DNA of 64,000 nt from an uncultured Rhizobium sp. (GTDB lineage: Bacteria > Pseudomonadota > Alphaproteobacteria > Rhizobiales > Rhizobiaceae): positions 124,001-188,000 of the forward strand of contig CAMFIF010000005.1 in assembly GCA_945952415.1 (NCBI GenBank). The letters run 5' to 3'. The first letter of the stretch is position 1; each line of letters opens with the position of its first letter. Shown here piece after piece: positions 40,416 to 47,807 of the stretch. The notes under the pieces are model-generated. The model was not told where the DNA came from. It saw only the letters and a list, made by a program, of their open reading frames with translations, and did not search any database. Both the position numbers and the translations under genes were made by a program.

Positions 40416-41444
40416 TCAGGCCAGAAGGAAGGCGCCGTCGCCGTCCGGTTCTGCGGCAAGTTCCATCGTGTCGCGCACATAGCGCTGAAGGCGCTGTGCC
40501 GCACCCGGCATTTCCGTCCGGGAGGCGATCCAGCCGACATAGGTGAGCGCTCGGAGCGTCATGAAGAGGGGAAGCGTCTTCAGCTCCTCGTCCGACAGGG
40601 GGCGGAGGCTCCTGTAGCCGGCCACTAGCGCATCGCGAATCGCCGGAAAGAGCGGTTCCTGCCGGTTCTTGAGCAGTGCCGTCGCGAGTTCGAACATGCG
40701 GTAGCCGAAGCCCGCATCGTCGAAATCGATGAAGGAGACATTCTCGCCGTCGACCAGGATATTCTCGCGCACCAGATCCGCATGGATCAGGCCATAATCG
40801 AAGCGCTGCCGGTGCAGCACATCCATGACCCGCTGGAGATGGGCGCGCAGCGATACCAGGCGCTCGCGCTCCGCCTCCGACAGGAGCGGGCAATCCCAGA
40901 AGCGCCCCCAGACCGGGCTTTCGCCCAGAAGTCCGTCCCGGTTCCAGTGCGGCCGGCGAAAGCCTTTCGGCACTTTCCACTGGTCGGAGGCCATGTGCAG
41001 GCGCGCGGCGGTTTCGCCCACCCGGAAGAACAGGCTCTTCTGCTGGGCCTCGTTCCATTCGAGCGGCGTTCCGGTCTGGCCGAGCGGCACGCCGGGCAGC
41101 CAGGTGAGGAGATCGGCAAACTGCACGTCCTCGCCTTCATCCGCCGGCAGGGCGACAAGGAGATCCCCCTTGCTCGTCTCGATCGGTTCCGGCACCGGCA
41201 GTCCGCTCTTGAAGAGGGCCTGCAGCCATTCGAGTTCGGAACGCAGCGCATGTTCGTCGTGATAGCCCGGACGGTGCAGGCGAAGACCGGCGAAGCTGCC
41301 GGTACCGCGCACCACGCGGAACACGGCGTTTTCGCGATACTTGATCAGCAGCGGCACGCGCGGGGGAAGTCCCCACTGTTCCAGGCATTCGCCGGCGCGC
41401 CGTTCCAGCTTGCCGATAAGGTCGAGCGGGAGGAGATCCACCAT
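40416..41444 (-). CDS. APH-family small-molecule kinase, hydroxylysine-kinase-like
   Basis: Kinase of the aminoglycoside phosphotransferase fold, 342 residues. The ATP site region is VPLLIKYRENAVFRV; the catalytic Brenner-type motif HADLVRENI (His-x-Asp-x4-Asn) is near 240 and the metal motif FIDFDDAGFGYRMFELA follows. The gene starts only two bases after the stop of a PLP enzyme of the AGXT2L (phospho-lyase) type. In animals the kinase AGPHD1/HYKK phosphorylates 5-hydroxylysine for such a lyase, so I infer that this kinase phosphorylates the hydroxyl group of an amino alcohol or hydroxy amino acid. Homoserine or choline kinase-like activity is an alternative. The ATG at 41444 was chosen; an open frame continues upstream but overlaps the lyase gene. 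Confidence 0.85.
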   Translation of the reverse strand: MVDLLPLDLIGKLERRAGECLEQWGLPPRVPLLIKYRENAVFRVVRGTGSFAGLRLHRPGYHDEHALRSELEWLQALFKSGLPVPEPIETSKGDLLVALPADEGEDVQFADLLTWLPGVPLGQTGTPLEWNEAQQKSLFFRVGETAARLHMASDQWKVPKGFRRPHWNRDGLLGESPVWGRFWDCPLLSEAERERLVSLRAHLQRVMDVLHRQRFDYGLIHADLVRENILVDGENVSFIDFDDAGFGYRMFELATALLKNRQEPLFPAIRDALVAGYRSLRPLSDEELKTLPLFMTLRALTYVGWIASRTEMPGAAQRLQRYVRDTMELAAEPDGDGAFLLA

Positions 41445-41446
41445 GG

Positions 41447-42733
41447 TCAGAGCCCCGCCAGCACGTCGTCGAGGATCGAGAGCATGTAGTCGGCATTGTC
41501 CCGGCTGAAGGGCATGGGCGGGCGGATCTTGGTCGTGCACTGGTGGATGCCGAGCTTGCCCATCAGCACGCCCCTTTCGCGCATGGCATTGATCACGCGG
41601 GTGGCAAGCTTCGGATCGGGTTCCTTGGTGGCGCGGTCGACAACCAGTTCCGCGCCGAAGAACAGGCCGGCGCCGCGAGTATTGCCGATGGCGCCGTGCT
41701 TTTCGGCCAGGCGGTTCAGCCCCGCCAGCGCATAGGCCCCCACGTCGCGGGCATTGTCCATCAGCCTTTCCTTTTCCAGCACGTCGAGCACGGCCATGCC
41801 GGCCGCGCAGGAGACGGGATTGCCGCCGAAGGTGTTGAAATAGCGGAAGGCCTTGCGGAAGGCGTTCAGCGTATCGGTGCTGGCGACGACGCCGCCGATC
41901 GGATGGCCGTTGCCCATGGGCTTGCCGAGGGTGACAATGTCGGGAACGATGCCGGCGCGCTGGTGGCCCCACATGTGCTCGCCGGTGCGCCCGAAGCCGG
42001 GCTGCACCTCGTCTGCAATGACGAGGCCGCCTGCCTTGCGCACGGCTGCGACCGCGCGGTCGAGGAAGCCCGACGGCAGGTCCGGGAAGCCCTCATTGGC
42101 GAAGAAGGGATCGATGATCAGCGCGGAGAAGCCGAAAGGACTTTCCTGAAGCGAAGCGATGGCCTCCTCCACCTTGGCTGCAAAGGCGATGGCGAAGGCT
42201 TCGCCGCCCTCGCCGCCGAGCGGGCGGTAGCTGTCGGGTGCCGGCACATGACGCACATGGCCGCCGAAACCGCCGACCGGCGGCATCCGGGTGGACAGCT
42301 GGGATACGGCGGTGGTGTTGCCGTGATAGGTGTGATCGGTGGCGATCACCCCCGTCCGGCCCGTGACCGCCTGGGCCATGCGAAGCGCCACGTCATTCGC
42401 CTCGCTGCCGGTGCAGGTGAGTATCGCCGAATCGAGGCTCCTGTCGAAGGTGGCCGTCAGCCGCTCGACATAGTCGAGAATGCCTTCATGCAGGTAGCGC
42501 GTGTGGGTGTTCAACGTGCCGGCCTGTCGGCAGATCGCCTCCACCACATGGGGGTGGCAATGGCCGACATGGGGCACATTATTGTAGCAATCCAGATATT
42601 TGCGGCCCTCCGCGTCATAGAGCCAGACCCCTTCGCCCTTCACGATATGGACGGGATGATCGTAAAAGAGCGACATGTTCTTGCCGAGCAAATGCTCGCG
42701 GCGGGCGATCAGGCGGGCGTCGTCTTGCATCAT
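41447..42733 (-). CDS. Class III PLP enzyme, phospho-lyase (AGXT2L) type
   Basis: Fold-type I pyridoxal phosphate enzyme of 428 residues. It resembles the AGXT2L1/AGXT2L2 enzymes, which remove phosphate and ammonia from O-phosphoethanolamine or 5-phosphohydroxylysine to give an aldehyde, more than normal transaminases. The Schiff-base lysine is Lys271 in VTLGKPMGNGHPIGG and the cofactor Asp is Asp241 in VIADEVQPGFGRTG. YFNTFGGNPVSCAAGMAVL, ARDVGAYALAGL and IRPPMPFS match that clade closely. Directly upstream of the kinase gene and just downstream of the IclR regulator on the same strand. Ordinary aminotransferase activity cannot be excluded. Confidence 0.85.
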   Translation of the reverse strand: MMQDDARLIARREHLLGKNMSLFYDHPVHIVKGEGVWLYDAEGRKYLDCYNNVPHVGHCHPHVVEAICRQAGTLNTHTRYLHEGILDYVERLTATFDRSLDSAILTCTGSEANDVALRMAQAVTGRTGVIATDHTYHGNTTAVSQLSTRMPPVGGFGGHVRHVPAPDSYRPLGGEGGEAFAIAFAAKVEEAIASLQESPFGFSALIIDPFFANEGFPDLPSGFLDRAVAAVRKAGGLVIADEVQPGFGRTGEHMWGHQRAGIVPDIVTLGKPMGNGHPIGGVVASTDTLNAFRKAFRYFNTFGGNPVSCAAGMAVLDVLEKERLMDNARDVGAYALAGLNRLAEKHGAIGNTRGAGLFFGAELVVDRATKEPDPKLATRVINAMRERGVLMGKLGIHQCTTKIRPPMPFSRDNADYMLSILDDVLAGL

Positions 42734-42761
42734 GGAGCCTCCAGTGGGGCGGGGTCAGGTC

Positions 42762-43589
42762 TCAAAAGGCGGCGGCTTCTTCCGGCAGGGGAGAGAGTGC
42801 CGGGGCCGGCAGGCGACGGGGCGGCTCCGCCGGTGCTTCGCGATCGGATACGGGGTAAAGCGCGGCGGAGAGATCGGATGCGGTTTCCATCACCGCCTGG
42901 CCGAGCGTTTCGATGCTGCGATCATCGACCCGCACCAGCGGGGCGGCTATCGCCACGGCGCCGACGGGCGGCTTGTTGGGCGCCAGAATGGGCGCGGCCA
43001 CGCTGATCATGCCACCTTCGAGGCCCTGCCGGTTCACCGAATAGCCGAGACGGCGCGTTTCCTCGAGAAGCGCCCGCAGCGACTGGGTTTCCACGATCGT
43101 GTGCGGGGTGAAGCGCTCCAGCGGCCGCGAAAGATAATCCTCGATCAGAAGCGGCGGGGAAAAGGCCAGATAGGCGAGGCCCGAGCCGCTGGCGTGAAGG
43201 GGCAGGAGCGTGCCGACCTTCACCGTCACCCGGTGCGCCCGGAAGGACTCCTCGGCATGGATGGTGGAGAGCCGTCCCGCGGTAAATTCCGACATATGCA
43301 CCGTCTCGCCGCAGCTTGCGGCAAGGCGGCGGAGCATCGGCACCCCATGCTGGAGAAGCGGCAACCGCGCCTCGCGAATCTGGGCAAGCCGAAGCGGGGC
43401 GGCGCCGATCCGGTATTTGCGGGTCTGTTCGTCCTGCTCCAGAAAGCCGAAGCGTTCGAGCTGCACGAGGAAGCGCCGGGTGGTTGCCTTGTCGAGGCCG
43501 CTCAGGCGCGAAAGCTCGCTCAGGCCCGCCTCATGGGACAGGCCGGCGATCATGTCCAGCAAAGTCAGGGCCTTGCCTATCGTACTCAT
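42762..43589 (-). CDS. IclR-family transcriptional regulator
   Basis: One-component regulator with 275 residues. The N-terminal winged helix (about 1-65) starts MSTIGKALTLLDMIAGLS and contains LSELSRLSGLDKATTRRFLVQL. The ligand-binding domain (about 80-250) has ETVHMSEF, RVTVKVGTLLPLHASGSGLAYLA and GMISVAAPI. It carries a Pro-rich C-terminal extension. The ATG at 43589 has GGAGGGAGAGAAG upstream; the longer open frame to 43691 runs into the operator region and is unlikely. Heads the lyase-kinase genes and diverges from the amidohydrolase; two palindromes lie between. Confidence 0.9.
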   Translation of the reverse strand: MSTIGKALTLLDMIAGLSHEAGLSELSRLSGLDKATTRRFLVQLERFGFLEQDEQTRKYRIGAAPLRLAQIREARLPLLQHGVPMLRRLAASCGETVHMSEFTAGRLSTIHAEESFRAHRVTVKVGTLLPLHASGSGLAYLAFSPPLLIEDYLSRPLERFTPHTIVETQSLRALLEETRRLGYSVNRQGLEGGMISVAAPILAPNKPPVGAVAIAAPLVRVDDRSIETLGQAVMETASDLSAALYPVSDREAPAEPPRRLPAPALSPLPEEAAAF

Positions 43590-43691
43590 CTTCTCTCCCT
43601 CCGGGCCGGAACTGAACCGGTCCGAAATACTTAACGTGCTAAGTAAATTGCACGCTCTACCGGTCAATGCAAGGGGGCATTTAACACACAA

Positions 43692-43708
43692 GGTTCATTT
43701 ATTGAACC
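43692..43708. promoter_or_regulatory. Palindrome GGTTCA-N5-TGAACC, candidate IclR operator
   Basis: Perfect six-base inverted repeat with a five-base spacer, about 100 bases upstream of the IclR start. IclR-type proteins bind palindromes of this size. Its core matches the second palindrome at 43899-43921. Confidence 0.6.
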
Positions 43709-43898
43709 GAGATCCAAGACCACGGCCATCCCTGATTCCCGGTTCCCTTCGAACGTGTCGGCCTTTTGCCACACCCCGATCCGTCCGCTGCCGTACCGAA
43801 CTCCACGGGCTTCCGGTCATCGGTCGGGCATTTATTTAACGTGTGAAATATGTTGACTCGCTTCTGGGCCTGTTGCATGTTCGAGGCAAGAGGAAAAT

Positions 43899-43921
43899 GA
43901 CGGTTCAACAAGCGAACCGTC
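43899..43921. promoter_or_regulatory. Palindrome GACGGTTC-N7-GAACCGTC, candidate operator
   Basis: Perfect eight-base inverted repeat with a seven-base spacer, ending 15 bases before the amidohydrolase start. Sits where it could block transcription or, as RNA, mask the ribosome site. Confidence 0.6.
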
Positions 43922-43936
43922 CCGAGGAGGAGCAGA

Positions 43937-45601
43937 ATGGCTGTTGCCAAGGCTGAAACGCCTGACCGTATTCTCGTGAATGGACGCATTTTCACCGCCA
44001 ATCCCGACAAGCCCTGGGTGGAGGCTCTGGCCATCCGCAAGGGTCGCCTGCAGGCGCTGGGCAGCAATGACAGCATCCGGGCGCTCGCCGGCCCGGAGAC
44101 GGAAACCGTTGACCTTGAGGGCCGCATGGCCATGCCCGGTTTCGTGGATGTGCATAATCACGTGCTGATGGGTGGCACGGCGGAGCTTTTCGAGCGCCGC
44201 TTCCCGGGCTCTGCCTCAGTGGACGATATCTGTGCGGAAGTGCGCGCCGCCGCCGAGAAGGCGGAACCCGGCCAGTGGATATTTGGCAGCCAGTGGGGTG
44301 CCGACCGGATTGCCGAACTGAACACGGTGGCGTCCCTTGCAAAGCTGGATGCGGCAAGCCTCGGGCATCCCGTTCTTTTGCGGGACGAGACCGCCCATAA
44401 CCGCTGGGTGAATTCGGAGGCGCTGCGTCTTTGCGGGCTTTCCGACGACAGCGTCGATCCGCCGGAAGGCGCGCTTGGGCGCGATCCCGCCAATGGCCGG
44501 CTCACCGGCATTCTCATCGAATCCGCAGCCGGCATAGCCGAGCGGGTCGCCAACCAGTATTTCACCTCCGCCATGGCAGAGGCCGCCGTGGCCCAGGCCG
44601 TCAAGACGCTGAACAGCTATGGCATCACCGCCTTTCAGGATGCCGCGACGGTGCTTTCCATTCTCGAAGCGCTGCGTGCGGTGGAGGACAAGGGAGAGCT
44701 GACCGCCTGGGCGGTCGCCTCGCTGCCGCTCATCGAGCCGAGCTTCATGTTCGGCGTTTCCGGCGATGCGCTTCTTGCAAGGCGGGACGAATTCGTCAGC
44801 CGGCTGGTCCGGCCGAATTTCACCAAGATCTTCCTCGACGGCGTGCCGGGCGCCCGCACCGCCGCCTTCCACGAGCCCTATGTGGATGATCCCGCCTTCG
44901 AGCGCGGCCATCGCGGCCATACGCTGGTGAGCACGCCCGATCTCGTCCGTTATATCGACCTTTCCGAGAAGATGGGCATGGGCCTGAAGATCCACTGCAC
45001 CGGCGATGCCTCCGTATCGCAGATGCTCGATGCGGTGGAGGCGGTGCGCCATTTCAACGGTCCGCCGAAGGTGCTGCACCATATCGCCCATGCAAGCTAT
45101 GTGCGCGACGAGGATATTCCGCGCTTCGCCAAGCTTGGCGTGGTGGCCGATCTCTGCCCGATGATCTGGTTCCCGACGACCTTCCTCGACGGGCACCGGC
45201 AGGTAATGGGCAAGGAAAGGGCCGACCGTTTCTGGCCGAACCGCGCCTTCCTGGATGCGGGCACGCTGGTTGCCGGCGGTTCCGACTGGCCGGTCAGCCC
45301 GTTCCCCGCGCCTTTCAGCGGCATCGAGGGACTGGTGACCCGCGAAAATCCCGAAGGGGCTTTCCCGGGCGAAAAGCTCTGGGGCGAACAGGCGATCACG
45401 CTCGAAGAGGCGCTTTCCGTTTATACGATCAATTCCGCCCGGGCGGCGGGGCTCGGAGACGAGACCGGCTCGCTGGAACCCGGCAAGTCCGCCGATCTCA
45501 TCGTGCTCGACCAGAATCTCTTCGACATTCCTGCGAACCGGATTTCCCACACGCAGGTGCTGACAACCTATTTCGAGGGCCGTCCGGTCTTCGAACGCTG
45601 A
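43937..45601 (+). CDS. YtcJ-type metal-dependent amidohydrolase
   Basis: Predicted cytoplasmic hydrolase of the amidohydrolase-3 (YtcJ/AepA-like) family, 554 residues. Metal ligands are visible: His73 and His75 in FVDVHNHVLMGG, a His in GLKIHCTGDAS, a His in VLHHIAHASYV and the Asp in VAGGSDWPVSPF near the end of the barrel. No signal peptide. Family members hydrolyse amide, cyclic amide or carbamate bonds; the substrate here is unknown. The start is preceded by GAGGAGGAG. It heads a run of importer genes: the binding-protein gene begins 58 bases later. Confidence 0.9.
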   Translation: MAVAKAETPDRILVNGRIFTANPDKPWVEALAIRKGRLQALGSNDSIRALAGPETETVDLEGRMAMPGFVDVHNHVLMGGTAELFERRFPGSASVDDICAEVRAAAEKAEPGQWIFGSQWGADRIAELNTVASLAKLDAASLGHPVLLRDETAHNRWVNSEALRLCGLSDDSVDPPEGALGRDPANGRLTGILIESAAGIAERVANQYFTSAMAEAAVAQAVKTLNSYGITAFQDAATVLSILEALRAVEDKGELTAWAVASLPLIEPSFMFGVSGDALLARRDEFVSRLVRPNFTKIFLDGVPGARTAAFHEPYVDDPAFERGHRGHTLVSTPDLVRYIDLSEKMGMGLKIHCTGDASVSQMLDAVEAVRHFNGPPKVLHHIAHASYVRDEDIPRFAKLGVVADLCPMIWFPTTFLDGHRQVMGKERADRFWPNRAFLDAGTLVAGGSDWPVSPFPAPFSGIEGLVTRENPEGAFPGEKLWGEQAITLEEALSVYTINSARAAGLGDETGSLEPGKSADLIVLDQNLFDIPANRISHTQVLTTYFEGRPVFER

Positions 45602-45659
45602 AGCATGCCCCGGTGGAGGAAAACCGGGTGAAAACAACACAATGAAAAGGGGTATAGTG

Positions 45660-46841
45660 ATGCTGAAATCCATCTCCCGTCCGGCACTGACCGCCGGGCT
45701 TGCGCTTGCGGGAACCCTGCTTGCAGGCACGGCCATGGCTGCACCCACCTGCGAAGGCGGCGCCATCCAGGTCGGTTCCGTCTCCACCATTACCGGCCCG
45801 GTCGATTTCTCCGATGGTCCGAAGGGCGCCAAGGCCGTCTTCGACCAGATCAACGAGGCGGGCGGCATTTCCGGCTGCAAGATCGAATACACGATGGCCG
45901 ACGACAAGGCCGATCCGCAGGTCGCCGCGCAGGCCGCGCGTGACCTCATCGACAACAAGAATGTCGTGGCCCTTGCCGGCGGCGCGAGCCTTCTGGACTG
46001 CGCGGTCAATGCCGCGACCTACAAGCGCAACGGCGTGCTTTCGGTCCAGGGCGTGGGTGTAGATCCCATGTGCTTCAACGCACCCTCGGTATCTCCGGTC
46101 AACGTCGGGCCCTACACGCTGACGACCGCCATGCTGGACTATGCGGACAAGGAGCTGAAGGACGAGAAGCTCTGCGCCTTCTTCATCATTCTCGGCGGCA
46201 CGCAGGAAGCCTATGCGGCGGCTGTTGCCCGCTGGGAAAAGATGAGCGGCAAGAAGATCCACCTGATCGACATGACGCTGCCGCTGCAGGGCGACCTGAC
46301 GCCCTACCTCATCAAGGCGCGTGACAATGGCTGCGATGCGGTGCTCACCAACCAGGTGGAGCCGGGCGTGGTGCAGATGATCAACACCGCCGACGCCCAG
46401 AAGATCGAGGGCATCGACTGGCTGTTCCTCGCTTCCGGCTACACGGAAGGTGTTGCGAAGGCACTGCCGAACACCAAGCAGCCCGTCTATCTCGGCACCG
46501 AATGGGAGCCCTATACCGAGGCGAACGAAGCCAACGGCGACTGGATGAAGACCATGGACAAGGCCGGCCTGCCGAAGACCGCCTTCAGCCAGGGCGGCTA
46601 TCTGGCAGCCAAGGTGCTTGCCGATACGATTGCCTCCATCGAGGGCCCGGTTACCCGTGAAAGCGTGAGCGCCAAGCTGATGGAAGGCAAGGCGATGAAA
46701 TATCCGCTCGCCGGCAGCGATTACGTCTTCGGCGATGCGGCCAAGCATGCGCCGATGCAGGCCACGAAGGTCATGAAGCTCAATGGCGGCAAGTGGGAAC
46801 CGATCTCCAAGGATTGGTACGTCCTGCCTGCGGCCGAGTAA
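45660..46841 (+). CDS. LIV-type ABC importer, periplasmic binding protein 1
   Basis: Solute-binding protein of the branched-chain amino acid type (Peripla_BP_6 fold), 393 residues. A signal peptide is clear: MLKSISRPALTAGLALAGTL, ending at AMA (about residue 27), followed by mature APTCEGGAIQVGSVSTITGP. Paired Cys in the mature protein could form disulfides. The ATG at 45660 has AAGGGG seven bases upstream; the ATG at 45642 lacks one. The binding protein of the first importer, which continues with three downstream genes. Ligand unknown; the family also binds amides, urea and aromatic acids. Confidence 0.92.
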   Translation: MLKSISRPALTAGLALAGTLLAGTAMAAPTCEGGAIQVGSVSTITGPVDFSDGPKGAKAVFDQINEAGGISGCKIEYTMADDKADPQVAAQAARDLIDNKNVVALAGGASLLDCAVNAATYKRNGVLSVQGVGVDPMCFNAPSVSPVNVGPYTLTTAMLDYADKELKDEKLCAFFIILGGTQEAYAAAVARWEKMSGKKIHLIDMTLPLQGDLTPYLIKARDNGCDAVLTNQVEPGVVQMINTADAQKIEGIDWLFLASGYTEGVAKALPNTKQPVYLGTEWEPYTEANEANGDWMKTMDKAGLPKTAFSQGGYLAAKVLADTIASIEGPVTRESVSAKLMEGKAMKYPLAGSDYVFGDAAKHAPMQATKVMKLNGGKWEPISKDWYVLPAAE

Positions 46842-46860
46842 CAGGTCCCGGCGGGCCTGT

Positions 46861-46899
46861 CGGACGGCGCCGTAAATCCCTCCCGGGCGGCGCCGTCCG
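46861..46899 (+). promoter_or_regulatory. Stem-loop between binding protein 1 and its permease
   Basis: Perfect 12-base stem CGGACGGCGCCG / CGGCGCCGTCCG (46861-46872 and 46888-46899), followed by GTTGTTTTC. As in several importer operons, it may protect the binding-protein message and partly stop transcription, so that the binding protein is made in excess. This effect is inferred. Confidence 0.6.
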
Positions 46900-46937
46900 G
46901 TTGTTTTCAAAGACTGTTGGCGACAGGAACTCGTCCC

Positions 46938-47807
46938 ATGAATTCTCTTCTGACCTCCGCCGTTGCGGGCCTTTCCGCCGGCGGAGCCTATGCGATCCTC
47001 GGGGTCTGCGCGATCTTCACCTATCGGCTGGTGGCCGTGGTGAATTTCACCGGCGCGGCCATCGGCGCAACGGGCACCTTCATCATGGTCGCGCTTTATG
47101 AAAGCGGCGTGCCGCTTTCGCTCGCCGTGCCGGTCGGCATCCTTGCCGGCGCACTGGCGGCGCTTGCCGTCGGGCTCGTCATGGCCACCTGGTTCTCGGG
47201 CGCTGCTGCCTCCACCAAGGCGGCTGTCACCGCTGCCCTTCTGGTCGGCATCATTGCCGTCGGGTTGAGGCTTACCGGCGGGCAGCATCCGCACAATTTC
47301 CCCGACCTCATTCCGGGCTCGGCCTTCCGCCTCGCGGGCGTCGAGGTGACCTGGGCCGCCGTCGTGACCATCGCGATCTCTGTGGTCTTTACCTTCGTCA
47401 CCGAGCAGTTCCTGGCGCGCACGCAGACGGGGCTCGAGCTTCGCGCCCTGTCACAGCGCCCGATGGCAGCGGAGCTGATCGGCATCCGCGTCAAGCTTCT
47501 GGCACTCAGCGTCTGGGCGGTCATGGGCGCCGTCACGGCCTTTGCGCTGATGGTGATCGCGCCGCAGCGCGCGCCGGATTTCATGTCGCTCAGCCTCTTG
47601 GTCGTGCCGGCACTCGCCGCCGCCCTGATCGGCGCCTTTGCAAGCTTCCGGGCAGCACTCGCCGGCGGCATGGCCATCGGCATCATCGAGGGGCTCGCCA
47701 GCGGTCTCGATACATTCAGCCAGTATCGCGGCGCGATACCTTTCCTCGTCATTCTCGCAGTTCTCATGTGGTCGCAAAGGGGGGCCCGCTTCGATGAAGC
47801 ACGCTAG
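46938..47807 (+). CDS. LIV-type ABC permease (LivH-like) 1
   Basis: Inner-membrane permease of the LivH type, 289 residues with eight to nine hydrophobic segments. The start MNSLLTSAVAGLSAGGAYAILG and VAVVNFTGAAIGATGTFIM are typical. The loop RTQTGLELRALSQRPMAAELIGIRV is the conserved coupling (EAA-like) region that contacts the ATPases. AGGA lies nine bases before the ATG at 46938. Overlaps the next gene by 14 bases. Confidence 0.92.
   Translation: MNSLLTSAVAGLSAGGAYAILGVCAIFTYRLVAVVNFTGAAIGATGTFIMVALYESGVPLSLAVPVGILAGALAALAVGLVMATWFSGAAASTKAAVTAALLVGIIAVGLRLTGGQHPHNFPDLIPGSAFRLAGVEVTWAAVVTIAISVVFTFVTEQFLARTQTGLELRALSQRPMAAELIGIRVKLLALSVWAVMGAVTAFALMVIAPQRAPDFMSLSLLVVPALAAALIGAFASFRAALAGGMAIGIIEGLASGLDTFSQYRGAIPFLVILAVLMWSQRGARFDEAR

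Larger units (their letters stand above)
43590..43936. other. Divergent control region between IclR regulator and amidohydrolase
   Basis: 347 bases without a gene. They hold two perfect palindromes with the same GGTTC...GAACC core (43692-43708 and 43899-43921) and AT-rich patches with repeated TTAAC elements (TTAACGTGC near 43630, TTTAACACAC near 43681, TTTAACGTGTGAAA near 43836). A ribosome site GAGGAGGAG precedes the amidohydrolase start. Confidence 0.65.
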
